A stretch of 35,980 nucleotides of DNA. Source: Paenibacillus profundus. GTDB lineage: Bacteria > Bacillota > Bacilli > Paenibacillales > Paenibacillaceae. The position numbers and the translations under genes were made by a program. The notes under the pieces were generated by a model. The model saw only the letters and a list, made by a program, of their open reading frames with translations. It ran no database searches and had not been told where the DNA came from. Location: positions 22,417-58,396 of the forward strand of contig NZ_JAJNBZ010000036.1 of the NCBI RefSeq assembly GCF_021369635.1, in the 5' to 3' direction. Of this stretch, positions 9,329 to 17,006 are shown piece after piece (position 1 is the first letter of the stretch; each line of letters opens with the position of its first letter).

Positions 9329-10606
9329 ATGAAGGTGTTGGTCATTGGCAGCGGCGGCCGCGAACACGCGCTGGTCTGGGCGCTTAAGCAGAGTCCGAAG
9401 GTGGATGAGGTGCTGTGTGCGCCGGGCAATGCCGGTATTGCGCAGCTTGCGGAGTGCGTTGCGTTATCCGTCAACGATTTCGAAGGCATTGCTGCCTATG
9501 CTGCGGAGCAGAAGGTGGACCTGGTCGTGGTCGGTCCGGACGATCCGCTCGCAGACGGCATTGTTGATGCGCTGCAGGCGCACGGCTTGCGCGTCTTCGG
9601 GCCCGACCGCAAGGCGGCCGAGATTGAAGGCAGCAAAGTGTTCATGAAGCACTTGCTGCGCAAATACGATATTCCGACTGCGGCTTATGCGGTCTTTGAT
9701 GACGCGGATACGGCGAAGCGTTATGTGCGGGAGCAATCGATGCCTATCGTCATCAAGGCGGATGGCTTGGCGGCAGGCAAAGGCGTGACGATTGCGCACA
9801 GCTTGGCGGAAGCTGAGCAGGTGCTGGAGGAAGTGATGGTCGAACGCAAGTTCGGCGCTTCCGGCCAGCAGGTGGTTATTGAAGAATTTATGCAGGGCCA
9901 AGAGATGTCCATTCTCGCGTTTGTGGATGGCGAGACGGTGCGTGTTTGCGTGCCTGCGCAGGATCATAAGCCGATATTCGACGGTGACGAAGGTCCGAAT
10001 ACGGGTGGCATGGGGACGTACAGCCCTTTGCCGCAATTTTCGGAAGCGGTGTTCGCGAACGCTGTCGACACTATTGTTCAGCCGGCAGCCCGGGCGATGG
10101 TTTGTGAAGGAAGGCCGTTTAAAGGCTTGCTCTTTGCCGGGCTGATGATTACGCCGGAAGGGACGCCGAAGGTCGTTGAATTCAACGCGCGCTTCGGGGA
10201 CCCGGAGACGCAGGTCGTGCTGCCGCGTTTGAAGAGTGATCTGTTCGATGTCTTGTGGGCGGTGGCAGAAGGAAAGCTGCATGAGGTGGAGCTGGAATGG
10301 CACGAGGATGCAGCGGTATGCGTTATCGTGGCATCCGAAGGTTACCCTGGCGCATATCGCAAAGGCGACGTCATCACAGGCTTGGATATAGCGGCAGAGC
10401 AGGCACTGCTCTTCCATGCCGGAACTTCCCGCGATGCGGATGGGGTGTGGAGGACGAACGGCGGACGGGTGCTTGGCGTGGTCGGCCGGGGTGAAGATGT
10501 GGCGGCTGCGGCGGCGCAGGCGTACAAGGCAGTCGATATGCTTCGTTTCGACGGGTTGCAATATCGGAAGGACATTGCGGCCAAAGCGAAAACGCCCATA
10601 ATATAA
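9329..10606 (+). CDS. purD: Phosphoribosylamine-glycine ligase PurD
   Basis: GAR synthetase of 425 residues, joining glycine to phosphoribosylamine with ATP. It begins MKVLVIGSGGREHALVW, the family signature; ATP-grasp elements include PIVIKADGLAAGKGVTIA and DHKPIFDGDEGPNTGGMGTYSP, and EFNARFGDPETQ carries metal-binding residues. The ATG at 9329 has GGGGG 8-9 nt upstream; an in-frame GTG lies 6 nt earlier. Last gene of the operon, followed by a strong terminator. Confidence 0.95.
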   Translation: MKVLVIGSGGREHALVWALKQSPKVDEVLCAPGNAGIAQLAECVALSVNDFEGIAAYAAEQKVDLVVVGPDDPLADGIVDALQAHGLRVFGPDRKAAEIEGSKVFMKHLLRKYDIPTAAYAVFDDADTAKRYVREQSMPIVIKADGLAAGKGVTIAHSLAEAEQVLEEVMVERKFGASGQQVVIEEFMQGQEMSILAFVDGETVRVCVPAQDHKPIFDGDEGPNTGGMGTYSPLPQFSEAVFANAVDTIVQPAARAMVCEGRPFKGLLFAGLMITPEGTPKVVEFNARFGDPETQVVLPRLKSDLFDVLWAVAEGKLHEVELEWHEDAAVCVIVASEGYPGAYRKGDVITGLDIAAEQALLFHAGTSRDADGVWRTNGGRVLGVVGRGEDVAAAAAQAYKAVDMLRFDGLQYRKDIAAKAKTPII

Positions 10607-10639
10607 CTTGATGCGATTTGAATGTAATGCGGGTTTATC

Positions 10640-10676
10640 AAGCTCTCTCCCTTATTTGCTAGGAGAGAGCTTTTTT
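10640..10676 (+). terminator. pur operon terminator
   Basis: AAGCTCTCTCC (10640-10650) pairs perfectly with GGAGAGAGCTT (10662-10672) around an 11-nt loop, with a run of six T at 10671-10676. It lies 34 nt after purD. Confidence 0.9.
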
Positions 10677-10972
10677 ATGCTGCACAATTTGAGGTGAAGG
10701 GGTCAACTCATTGGATATCGTACAGTGGAAAGGCGCGTTAGAGGGCCTCAAGAGACATTTGATTGGATTTGATCCAGTAGAATCTGTGTTGAAGCAGCTA
10801 TGGAGCAGAATTAAGTGGGATTTGACTGGATGTTTTCCAATGGAGTGGCGGATTCAGGGGGGGAGATGTAACATTCTGCTGTATGTTTTCCAATGCACGT
10901 TGGTTTGCGTTAGGACACGGTAGTAGGGGGGACCTTTGGCATTTCAGTAACAGTATCTGAGCAGTACTTCAA
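10677..10972. other. Gene-poor stretch before the tandem array
   Basis: A TTG-started 70-codon frame (10711-10923) follows a GGTGAAGGGG sequence, but its translation resembles no family I know and I do not call it. The end of the stretch (about 10941-10975) holds TTTCAGTAACAGTATCTGAG, echoed after the array near 11550 (TTTCAGTATCTG), so degenerate repeat sequence extends beyond the array. Confidence 0.4.
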
Positions 10973-11540
10973 CTCAGTGGCTTGGAACTAGGCAATAGAG
11001 CCAATCTCCCCTCAACTCAGTGGCTTGAAACTGGTCTAAAGAGCCAATCCCCCTCAGCTCAGTGGCTTGAAACTGGGCAATAGAGCCAATCCCCCCTCAG
11101 CTCAGTGGCTTGAAGCTGGGCAATAGAGCCAATCTCCCCTCAACTCAGTGGCTTGAAACTGGGCAATAGAGCCAATCCCCCCCTCAGCTCAGTGTCTTGA
11201 AACTGGGCAATAGTGTCAATCTCCCCTCAGCTCAGTGGCTTGAAGCTGGGCTAAAGAGCCAATTTCTCCTCAGATCAGTGGCTTAAAGCTGGGCTAAAGA
11301 GCCAATCTCTCCTCAGATCAGTGGCTTAAAGCTGGGCTAAAGAGCCAATCCCCCCTCAGCTCAGTGGCTTGAAGCTGGGCAACAGTGTAAATCTCCCCTC
11401 AACTCAGTGGCTTGAAACTGGGCAAGTGTCAGTCTCCCTTCAGCTCAGTGGCTTGAAGCTGGGCAATAGTGTAAATCTCCCCTCAACTCAGTGGCTTGAA
11501 ACTGGGCAAGTGTCAATCTCCCTTCAGCTCAGTAACTTGT
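10973..11540. repeat. Tandem array, 14 units of about 43 bp
   Basis: Units begin at 10973, 11016, 11058, 11101, 11144, 11188, 11231, 11274, 11317, 11360, 11403, 11444, 11487 and 11528 (the last is partial). The consensus is CTCAGTGGCTTGAARCTGGG followed by CAATAGAGCCAATCTCCCCT and CAR. Most units are 43 bp, three are 41-42 and one is 44. Units 10-11 and 12-13 form an 84-bp higher-order duplication differing at about two positions, a sign of recent expansion. The period is not a multiple of three, so the array is unlikely to code. It lies between the purD terminator and a TetR remnant. CRISPR is excluded because there are no unique spacers. Confidence 0.95.
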
Positions 11541-11756
11541 TACGCGGTATTTCAGTATCTGCATCTATTTGAACTAGTAACTATATAGGCTCAGTGTCTC
11601 AGTACCGGTATCACAGTAATTTTGATATGTCAGTTTCTTAGCATGAGTGTCTTAGGAACTCTGTACCTCGGTATATGGGCTTCTAAGTGTCTTGGATCTG
11701 GATCTAGCAGTATCGCAGTAAGGTGTATCGGGTAGCTTAGCGTATCAGCGTGGGGG
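11541..11756. other. Degenerate repeat-derived stretch
   Basis: No gene is seen. Short echoes of the array and its border recur (TCAGTGTCTCAGTA, CACAGTAA, GAGTGTCTTAG, GCAGTATCGCAGTA), which suggests an old, eroded extension of the repeat region up to the TetR fragment. Confidence 0.4.
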
Positions 11757-12029
11757 TGTCTCACGGCTACCTTTCAGAGGCTGATGTCCTATTCGGAGGA
11801 GCATATATTGCCGGAATTCGAGGAGGCCATCTTCCGCGGGCAGCAGGAAGGGCATATTCGCAAGGAGCTGTCCCCGCATCTTATTGTCAGGTTCCTCATC
11901 TCGATGAAGCAGTTCTTGGCGCAGCCGGGCAAGCTGGACGGATGCTTCAGTATGCGGACGATCTCGGAGCAGCTGATGACGATGCTGTGTCACGGCATGT
12001 TGGTTGATCGCGATCAGCATGGCGCATAA
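11757..12029 (+). pseudogene. TetR-family regulator, C-terminal remnant
   Basis: The frame reads TATFQRLMSYSEEH, then FEEAIFRGQQEGHIRKELSP, MKQFLAQPGKL and SEQLMTMLCHGML up to the stop at 12029. This resembles the C-terminal ligand-binding part of TetR regulators, which commonly carry a GQQEGxIRxDLSP-like turn and end in a LxxLFxxGLL helix. The N-terminal helix-turn-helix is missing: upstream the frame closes at 11735 and the DNA becomes repeat-like. I read it as a truncated gene; an 81-residue start at 11784 exists but has no good ribosome binding site. Family assignment is from memory of the pattern. Confidence 0.55.
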
Positions 12030-12097
12030 TTTATCCCCCTTCCTCCATAATAATGTCGTATAAGAGGTTGAAATTATATGGCAGGAGGGAAGCGAGG

Positions 12098-12337
12098 ATG
12101 AAAAATCCGTATCCGTTAGGTGACGCGTTAACACAGCTGTATTTGTCCCAAGAGCATACGGTGGGATTGGATGAGGCATCTGCATTGGAATCGATGCTGC
12201 AGGACGGCACGGATTCTCCGTCATCTCCGGCCGATCAGTCCGAGGAGTCGACTTCTGCCGCGCTGCTGCACGAAGGCATGTCGGATGGAACGCTTGAAAC
12301 GCATCAAATGGTGCAGCGTTCCTACGGTTTATATTAG
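12098..12337 (+). CDS. Small hypothetical protein (79 aa)
   Basis: It begins MKNPYPLGDALTQLYLSQEH after an excellent AGGAGGG site (12083-12089) at 8-nt spacing. The C-terminal half is rich in Ser, Asp and Glu (DGTDSPSSPADQSEESTSAA), so it is acidic and probably partly disordered. No membrane segment, signal or cysteine motif is seen. I recognise no family. It lies alone on the + strand between the TetR remnant and the hydrolase, so context gives no function. Confidence 0.6.
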   Translation: MKNPYPLGDALTQLYLSQEHTVGLDEASALESMLQDGTDSPSSPADQSEESTSAALLHEGMSDGTLETHQMVQRSYGLY

Positions 12338-12374
12338 CGGGTGCAGGCAGGAACATCCTTAAGGTGAAAGTGTT

Positions 12375-12417
12375 AGTCCCATGCTGTGGTTCATAGTAGA
12401 ACAAGGGACGACTAACC
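12375..12417. repeat. Imperfect inverted repeat
   Basis: GTTAGTCCC at about 12372-12380 pairs with GGGACGACTAAC at about 12404-12415, with a 2-nt bulge. No T-run follows on either strand. Possible RNA hairpin after the small hypothetical gene; function unknown. Confidence 0.35.
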
Positions 12418-12515
12418 ATCGGGCTGTATGGGAAGATAAGAGCTGTAATGCTGCGAGAGCGGTGTTGCGGCTATTTTTTTGCTGGAAAATAGGAAGACAT
12501 TGACGTGTTGAGGAC

Positions 12516-12544
12516 TTGACACCTAAAGAAAGCTGGAGTAGAAT
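12516..12544 (+). promoter_or_regulatory. sigmaA promoter of the alpha/beta hydrolase gene
   Basis: A perfect TTGACA (12516-12521), a 17-bp spacer and TAGAAT (12539-12544). The start of transcription would be near 12551, about 78 nt before the chosen start codon. Confidence 0.75.
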
Positions 12545-12628
12545 TTACTTAATTCATAGTAAATTAATCGGAATTATAAGATATTGAACAATACATTCAT
12601 TGTTGGGGAAAAAGTGAGGGGAATGGCG

Positions 12629-13459
12629 ATGGAACGACAAATCGATATTCGTTGGCAGCAGGAACGGCTGGCGGCAACGCTGCATTATCCAGAGGAGCGG
12701 GCGCCTTTTGAGTCTGGATCGGAGCAACGCACTCCGGTCACGATTATTTGCCACGGCTTCGTCGGCAGCCGGATCGGCGTCGATCGGTTGTTTGTGAATG
12801 CCTCGCGGCGGCTTGCGCAGGAAGGGCATATTGTGCTCCGGTTTGATTTTGCCGGCTGCGGTGAGAGTACAGGCGAGTATGGACATTTCGGCCTCGACGA
12901 TATGATAGAGCAGACGCAAGCGGTGGTGAATTATGCGCTAGGCTGCGGCAATGTCGATCCGCAACGCGTGACGCTCATCGGTCACAGCCTGGGCGGGGCC
13001 GTGGCACTCCTAACGGCGGTACGTGATCCGCGCATTAAGCGGTTGGTGCTGTGGTCTCCCGTCGCTTACCCGTTCAACGATATCGTACGCATCGTCGGAC
13101 GCGAACGGTATGACGAGTCGATAACCCATGGCGCATCCGATTATTTGGGCTACACGTTCACTCCGGCCTATTTCAATTCACTAGGCAAGCATCAACCGTT
13201 CCAAGAGGCGTCGAAGTTCAACGGGGACGTGCTGCTCGTCCACGGCACGAGCGATGACATCATTCCAGCAGACTACACCTTCCTGTACCAGAAGGTGTTC
13301 TGGATGCGCAGCGACGGGCAGTGCGACAAGGAGATCGTCTTTCAAGCCGACCATACGTACTCTAGCGGCGAGCATCGGGAGAAGCTGTTCTCCTGCACGA
13401 TTCAATGGCTGAAGCAGTGGGAGAAGCGGCAGGGGGAATGGGCGAACTGGAGCATCTGA
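12629..13459 (+). CDS. Alpha/beta hydrolase, cinnamoyl/feruloyl-esterase-like
   Basis: A 276-residue cytoplasmic alpha/beta hydrolase with no signal peptide. The oxyanion-side motif is CHGFVGSRIG (residues 41-50), the nucleophile elbow GHSLGG with Ser120, the acid Asp209 or Asp210 in HGTSDDIIP, and His242 in ADHTYSS, so the triad is complete. The RFDFAGCGESTG segment and overall layout resemble the cinnamoyl/feruloyl esterase branch, but the natural substrate cannot be told from sequence. The start at 12629 is chosen because GAGGGG lies 7 nt upstream; the frame is open to a TTG at 12584 and another ATG lies at 12623. It has its own strong promoter. Confidence 0.85.
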   Translation: MERQIDIRWQQERLAATLHYPEERAPFESGSEQRTPVTIICHGFVGSRIGVDRLFVNASRRLAQEGHIVLRFDFAGCGESTGEYGHFGLDDMIEQTQAVVNYALGCGNVDPQRVTLIGHSLGGAVALLTAVRDPRIKRLVLWSPVAYPFNDIVRIVGRERYDESITHGASDYLGYTFTPAYFNSLGKHQPFQEASKFNGDVLLVHGTSDDIIPADYTFLYQKVFWMRSDGQCDKEIVFQADHTYSSGEHREKLFSCTIQWLKQWEKRQGEWANWSI

Positions 13460-13691
13460 GCGGCGTAAAGGATGATGGCAGGCTGAACAGTATGCAACAG
13501 ATGTCGATAGACAGAGCGATGCAAGACAGCGCAGAATGAGCGCCGCGAGAGAAACGGAGCCAGATGATGAAGTAAGACGAGATGCAAGATGAAGGTTGCT
13601 GCAGAGCGAAGAGGACGGGCAAAGAGCCGGCTTCTTCGTTTTTTTGCTATGAAGGAGTAGTTTAGCTCTGCGCAGCAATAAATTGGATTTT

Positions 13692-13975
13692 AAACGAAAA
13701 TAGGTAGCCGTGACTCCGTGCAATCGCCCTTATGTTCATTCTCCCATACAGTCAGGAGGGATGGCATCCGGAATAGGGAGCATGCCGAATGTAAGCATGC
13801 CGAATGTAAGCATGCCGAATGTAAACATGCCGTATTGTAAAATACCGTACATTGATTATGACTGAAGCGACCGCTTAGGTTGGGCAATGAACCAGCATGG
13901 TCATTGGAAGTGCCGCCACCTGATGGAAGGGGAGAATGAAGCAAAGGGTCGGATGAAGCGAATCACCATCAGTCG
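13692..13975. repeat. Dispersed ~290-bp repeat E, copy 1
   Basis: Shares with 20409-20715 a left block (AAACGAAAAT, then GCCCTTAT and CATTCTCCCATA, then AGTCAGGA, to 13757) and a right block (CCTGATGGAA, GGGAGAATG, AGCAAAGG, GAAGCGA, AATCACC, from 13919). The ends of the two blocks are imperfect inverted repeats of one another (TCTCCCATACAGTCAGGA against TCCTGATGGAAGGGGAGA), so the unit could fold or be a MITE-like element. The middle is not conserved and holds the 15-bp tandem repeat. It fills the gap between the hydrolase and the yerB remnant. No protein is seen. Confidence 0.65.
13780..13840. repeat. 15-bp tandem repeat, 4 units
   Basis: Three perfect copies of GCATGCCGAATGTAA (13780-13794, 13795-13809, 13810-13824) and one degenerate copy (13825-13840). 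It lies in the variable middle of repeat E copy 1. Each unit contains the palindrome GCATGC. Confidence 0.9.
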
Positions 13976-14091
13976 GACTTATAACTGCACGGAAGGACAA
14001 TTGGTTATAATCTGCCTGGGAGGAGACGGAAGGTGCTATAGTGGACAACGGGCGCAATAAATGGAAAACAAAAGAAATGTAATTCTGGGCG

Positions 14092-14771
14092 TTGCGATTG
14101 TTGCGAAAGTTACACGTGATGGTCATCGGATCGTTATGTATGCTCATGCTGGTGATGACTGCATGTCAATCCGTCGCGGGGAAGGGAATTGCATCGGAGC
14201 CACCGGATGTCGGTAAGGAAGACGAGTGTAGGCTCTGGATGAAAGCGAGTCTGAGCAGCGTCAACCTGCACCTTATCGTACGCCGTTCAACGGGTTGGAA
14301 GCGCAGGAGCCGATGACGAAGCGTCCGATTGCCGTCATGGTGAACAATTTCAAAAGTGCCAGGCCGCAGTCTTGGCTTGTCGTACCGCATAGAAGTCCCT
14401 TTATGAACAATGGCGATCGCGTTCAGTATGCATATGATGAAAATAGCGGAAACTATATCCGTCATATCAACGACGAGCCGCATCTTGACATGGCAACGGA
14501 CAAGCCGCTCACGGCCGATAATGTGCTCGTAATTGAAGCGCCGCACCGCATCGTAGATAATGTCGGGCGGCTTGAAGTGAAGCTGGATGCTGGCGGCGAT
14601 GCCCTTTTGTTCATGGGCGGGCGGAGCTATGGCGGCACATGGCAGCGCAACGAGCAAGGCACTTTTGAATTCATGCAGTCCAGACAAGTCCTTCCGCTGA
14701 AGCCGGGGAAGACTCCTATGTTGATTGTGCCGCACGAGCCTCCGTTGCTCAAACACATCGATTGGAAATGA
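14092..14771 (+). pseudogene. yerB: YerB-like DUF3048 lipoprotein, frameshifted and internally deleted
   Basis: The first frame (14092-14316) has a lipoprotein signal: hydrophobic MVIGSLCMLMLVMTACQS with the lipobox Cys in MTAC. The second frame carries APYRTPFNGLEAQEP, then KRPIAVMVNN and ARPQS, the usual start of DUF3048, and then jumps to the C-terminal part (YAYDENSGNYIRH, ADNVLVIEAPH, PGKTPMLIVP). Joining them needs a frameshift near 14225-14240, and about 130 central codons expected for a ~330-residue YerB are missing after ARPQS. In Bacillus subtilis yerB lies between purD and yerC, matching this location. I infer a non-functional gene. Confidence 0.75.
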
Positions 14772-14882
14772 TTAGAATTGTTACACAAAGCCGCGTGGTA
14801 TCAAGGATTACAGCCTTATTTTTGAAAAAACACGAAAATTGTCGAAAAAGACAGGATAGTTGCCTTAAAAATGACGTAAACT

Positions 14883-14944
14883 TTCGACAAATGCTCACTT
14901 TCGCTTTACGGTTTCTTTACAAACCTACCGGGTCATGTGATAAA
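14883..14944 (+). promoter_or_regulatory. Candidate PhoP box and promoter of the phosphate transport pair
   Basis: Hexamers TTCGAC (14883), CTCACT (14894), TTTACG (14905) and TTTACA (14916) recur at an exact 11-bp period. PhoP in Bacillus binds direct TTHACA-like repeats with this period. The last hexamer can double as a -35 element: 17 bp later lies GATAAA (14939-14944) preceded by TGT, an extended -10. It stands about 65 nt before the DUF47 gene, whose partner transports phosphate. The two upstream hexamers match poorly. Confidence 0.5.
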
Positions 14945-15007
14945 CTATGTAAGGCTTGAAAAGTTTACATCACATACGCAATTTCTCGTTGCAAAGGAGA
15001 TCTCGGA

Positions 15008-15619
15008 ATGTTCAAGAAGAAGGACGTGTTTTTCGAAACGCTGCAAAATATGGCGGATACGCTCGTTCAAGCAGCAGAAACGTTCGCACAAGGTGTAGAA
15101 GATTTGAGTGATGTGTTGTCTTTTACCAAGGAAATGAAGGAATTAGAGAGCAAATGCGACATGTATACCCACACGATTTTGACAGAGCTCAACAAAACCT
15201 TCATTACGCCAATCGAGCGTGAGGATATTATGGCGCTGACGACGGCATTGGATGACGTTCTTGACGGGATGGAGGCCAGTGCTTCGCGTTTCGACATGTA
15301 CCAGATGCTTGAACGTGATGAAATCGTGGTGCTGTTCGCAGATATTATTAAACGCAGCACCTATGAAATTCAGAAAGCAATCCGTTTGTTATCGCAGAAG
15401 AAGCTCCTTGCGATTCGCGAACACAATATTCGCGTTAACGAACTGGAAAATGCGGCTGATGATATTTACCGCCGCGGTGTTCGGGCTTTGTTCGTCGATG
15501 TGAAGGACCCAATTGAATTGATAAAACGCAAAGATGTGTATGAACGATTGGAAGAGACTACGGATAGCTGCGAGGATGTAGCGAACCAACTGGAATCGAT
15601 CGTCATGCGGAATTCCTAA
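15008..15619 (+). CDS. DUF47-family PiT accessory protein
   Basis: A 203-residue, mostly helical PhoU-like protein. It opens MFKKKDVFFETLQNMADTLV and contains LESKCDMYTHTILTELNKTF followed by PIEREDIMALTTALDDVLDG near residues 70-90, the DUF47 signature region. Members are usually encoded beside PiT phosphate transporters and are thought to modulate them. AAAGGAGAT lies 7 nt before the ATG. The PiT gene follows after 91 nt in the same direction, so the two probably form an operon. Confidence 0.9.
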   Translation: MFKKKDVFFETLQNMADTLVQAAETFAQGVEDLSDVLSFTKEMKELESKCDMYTHTILTELNKTFITPIEREDIMALTTALDDVLDGMEASASRFDMYQMLERDEIVVLFADIIKRSTYEIQKAIRLLSQKKLLAIREHNIRVNELENAADDIYRRGVRALFVDVKDPIELIKRKDVYERLEETTDSCEDVANQLESIVMRNS

Positions 15620-15710
15620 TAACTGTCGTAGCATAAGCAAGCTGAGTGTACGAAGGAGGTTGGGTATTGCGCGGACGCGAGCGGTTCTCGGTTCAGTGCA
15701 ATCGCGGTAA

Positions 15711-16718
15711 ATGGAAATAGATATGACTTTAATGGTCGTGGGAGTCGTCATCATTTTGGCGCTAGGCTTTGACTTCATCAATGGCTTCCACGACACGGCG
15801 AACGCTATCGCGACGTCGGTATCAACGCGGGCATTGCCGCCGCGAGTAGCGATTCTAATGGCTGCCACGATGAACTTCGTCGGAGCTCTTACGTTTACGG
15901 GCGTGGCGAAGACGATTGGGGGCAGCATTGCCGATCCCGCCAAGCTGGAAAATGGGTTGGAGATCGTGGCAGCAGCGCTTATTTCAGCTATTATTTGGAA
16001 CCTAGTTACATGGTGGTTCGGAATTCCGTCCTCCTCCTCCCATGCGCTGATTGGCGCGTTGGCAGGGGCGGTGTTCGCCGGAGCCGGGATGGATTATTTG
16101 AACTTAGGCGGATTCAAGAGCATCGTTATCGGTCTCATCATTTCGCCGATTATTGCATTTGTCGTTGGTTATATCGTCATGACGATACTGAAATGGATCT
16201 TCGGCAGACATAGTCCGCATACCGTCAACAAAGGATTTCGGACATGCCAGATTATTACGGCGGCGTTCCAATCTTTCACCCACGGGACGAATGACGCGCA
16301 GAAGGCGATGGGTATTATTACGTTCGCTCTCGTAACGGCGCAGGTTCAGACCGATATGGAAGTCCAATTGTGGGTTAAGATTGCAGCTGCCACGGCGATG
16401 GCACTCGGTACGTCCATCGGCGGCTGGAAGATTATTAAGACGATGGGAACAAAAATTTTCAAGATTGAACCAATTAACGGCTTTGCCGCTGATTTGTCCG
16501 CCGCTTCGGTTATTATGTCGGCGACGCTGACGCACTTGCCAATTAGCACTACGCATGCTATCACCTCCGCGATTTTGGGGGTTGGGTCCGCCAAGCGTTT
16601 CTCGGCTGTCAAGTGGGGGGTAGCAGGTCGAATCGTCATTACGTGGTTTATTACGATTCCGATTTGTGCGGTGCTGGCAATGATTATTTTGAAAGTAATC
16701 CATTTTGTCTTTTATTAA
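15711..16718 (+). CDS. pit: PiT-family inorganic phosphate transporter
   Basis: A 335-residue polytopic membrane protein with about ten hydrophobic segments. Both halves of the PiT inverted repeat show the signature: GFHDTANAIATSVSTRAL near residue 25 and FTHGTNDAQKAMG near residue 190. It should import phosphate (probably as metal-phosphate) with protons or sodium. The ATG at 15711 has no clear ribosome binding site directly upstream (AAGGAGG lies about 57 nt earlier, at 15653-15660); the ATG at 15723 is an alternative. It follows the DUF47 gene and ends at a long terminator. Confidence 0.92.
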   Translation: MEIDMTLMVVGVVIILALGFDFINGFHDTANAIATSVSTRALPPRVAILMAATMNFVGALTFTGVAKTIGGSIADPAKLENGLEIVAAALISAIIWNLVTWWFGIPSSSSHALIGALAGAVFAGAGMDYLNLGGFKSIVIGLIISPIIAFVVGYIVMTILKWIFGRHSPHTVNKGFRTCQIITAAFQSFTHGTNDAQKAMGIITFALVTAQVQTDMEVQLWVKIAAATAMALGTSIGGWKIIKTMGTKIFKIEPINGFAADLSAASVIMSATLTHLPISTTHAITSAILGVGSAKRFSAVKWGVAGRIVITWFITIPICAVLAMIILKVIHFVFY

Positions 16719-16719
16719 T

Positions 16720-16773
16720 AAATAGGGGTGTTCCGGGAGTAGAGCTTCTACTTCGCGGGAACACCCCTTATTT
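16720..16773. terminator. Terminator after pit
   Basis: A long near-perfect hairpin: AAATAGGGGTGTTCC pairs with GGGAACACCCCTTATTT, and inside it AGTAGA pairs with TCTACT. The A and T rich base of the stem gives a T-run on both strands, so it may serve both pit and the convergent YqfQ-like gene. Confidence 0.8.
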
Positions 16774-16816
16774 GTGCTTGCAGACGAAGCTAATTGGGAG
16801 AGGGTGGACATGGGAG

Positions 16817-16860
16817 AGAGGCTGCCCCCACAGTAGAAATCTACTATGGAGACAGCCTCT
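16817..16860. repeat. Inverted repeat between convergent genes
   Basis: AGAGGCTG (16817-16824) and CAGCCTCT (16853-16860) are perfect arms. Inside, AGTAGA (16832-16837) and TCTACT (16840-16845) form a second stem. No T-run follows on either strand, so it is not a standard terminator; it could be a cruciform or a relic of a small mobile element. Confidence 0.6.
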
Positions 16861-17006
16861 AGGCGCCTGAGTAGGGAGGGGATCCCTGTTGTCCGGTGTC
16901 CGGTTGTTGTCCATCCGGCAGGCGCATAACAGTGCTGATGAATCCGGACTGGATTGTGCTGAATGCCGATACTGCTTGGGGGGGGAGAAGGCGGTGTTTC
17001 AGCGCT

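Noticed and set aside
10711..10923. TTG-started 70-codon frame after purD
   Set aside because: Translation resembles nothing known and it runs into repeat-like DNA; the upstream GGTGAAGGGG alone is not enough.
10973..11540. CRISPR array
   Set aside because: The whole unit is repeated; there are no unique spacers and no cas genes.
11369..11572. A 67-codon frame across the tandem array with repeated peptide units
   Set aside because: It arises because the local 84-bp double unit is divisible by three; the rest of the array shifts frame and there is no start signal.
13690..13944. Minus-strand frame with repeated ACLHS peptide
   Set aside because: Product of the 15-bp tandem repeat, which is divisible by three; it lies inside repeat E and has no supporting signals.
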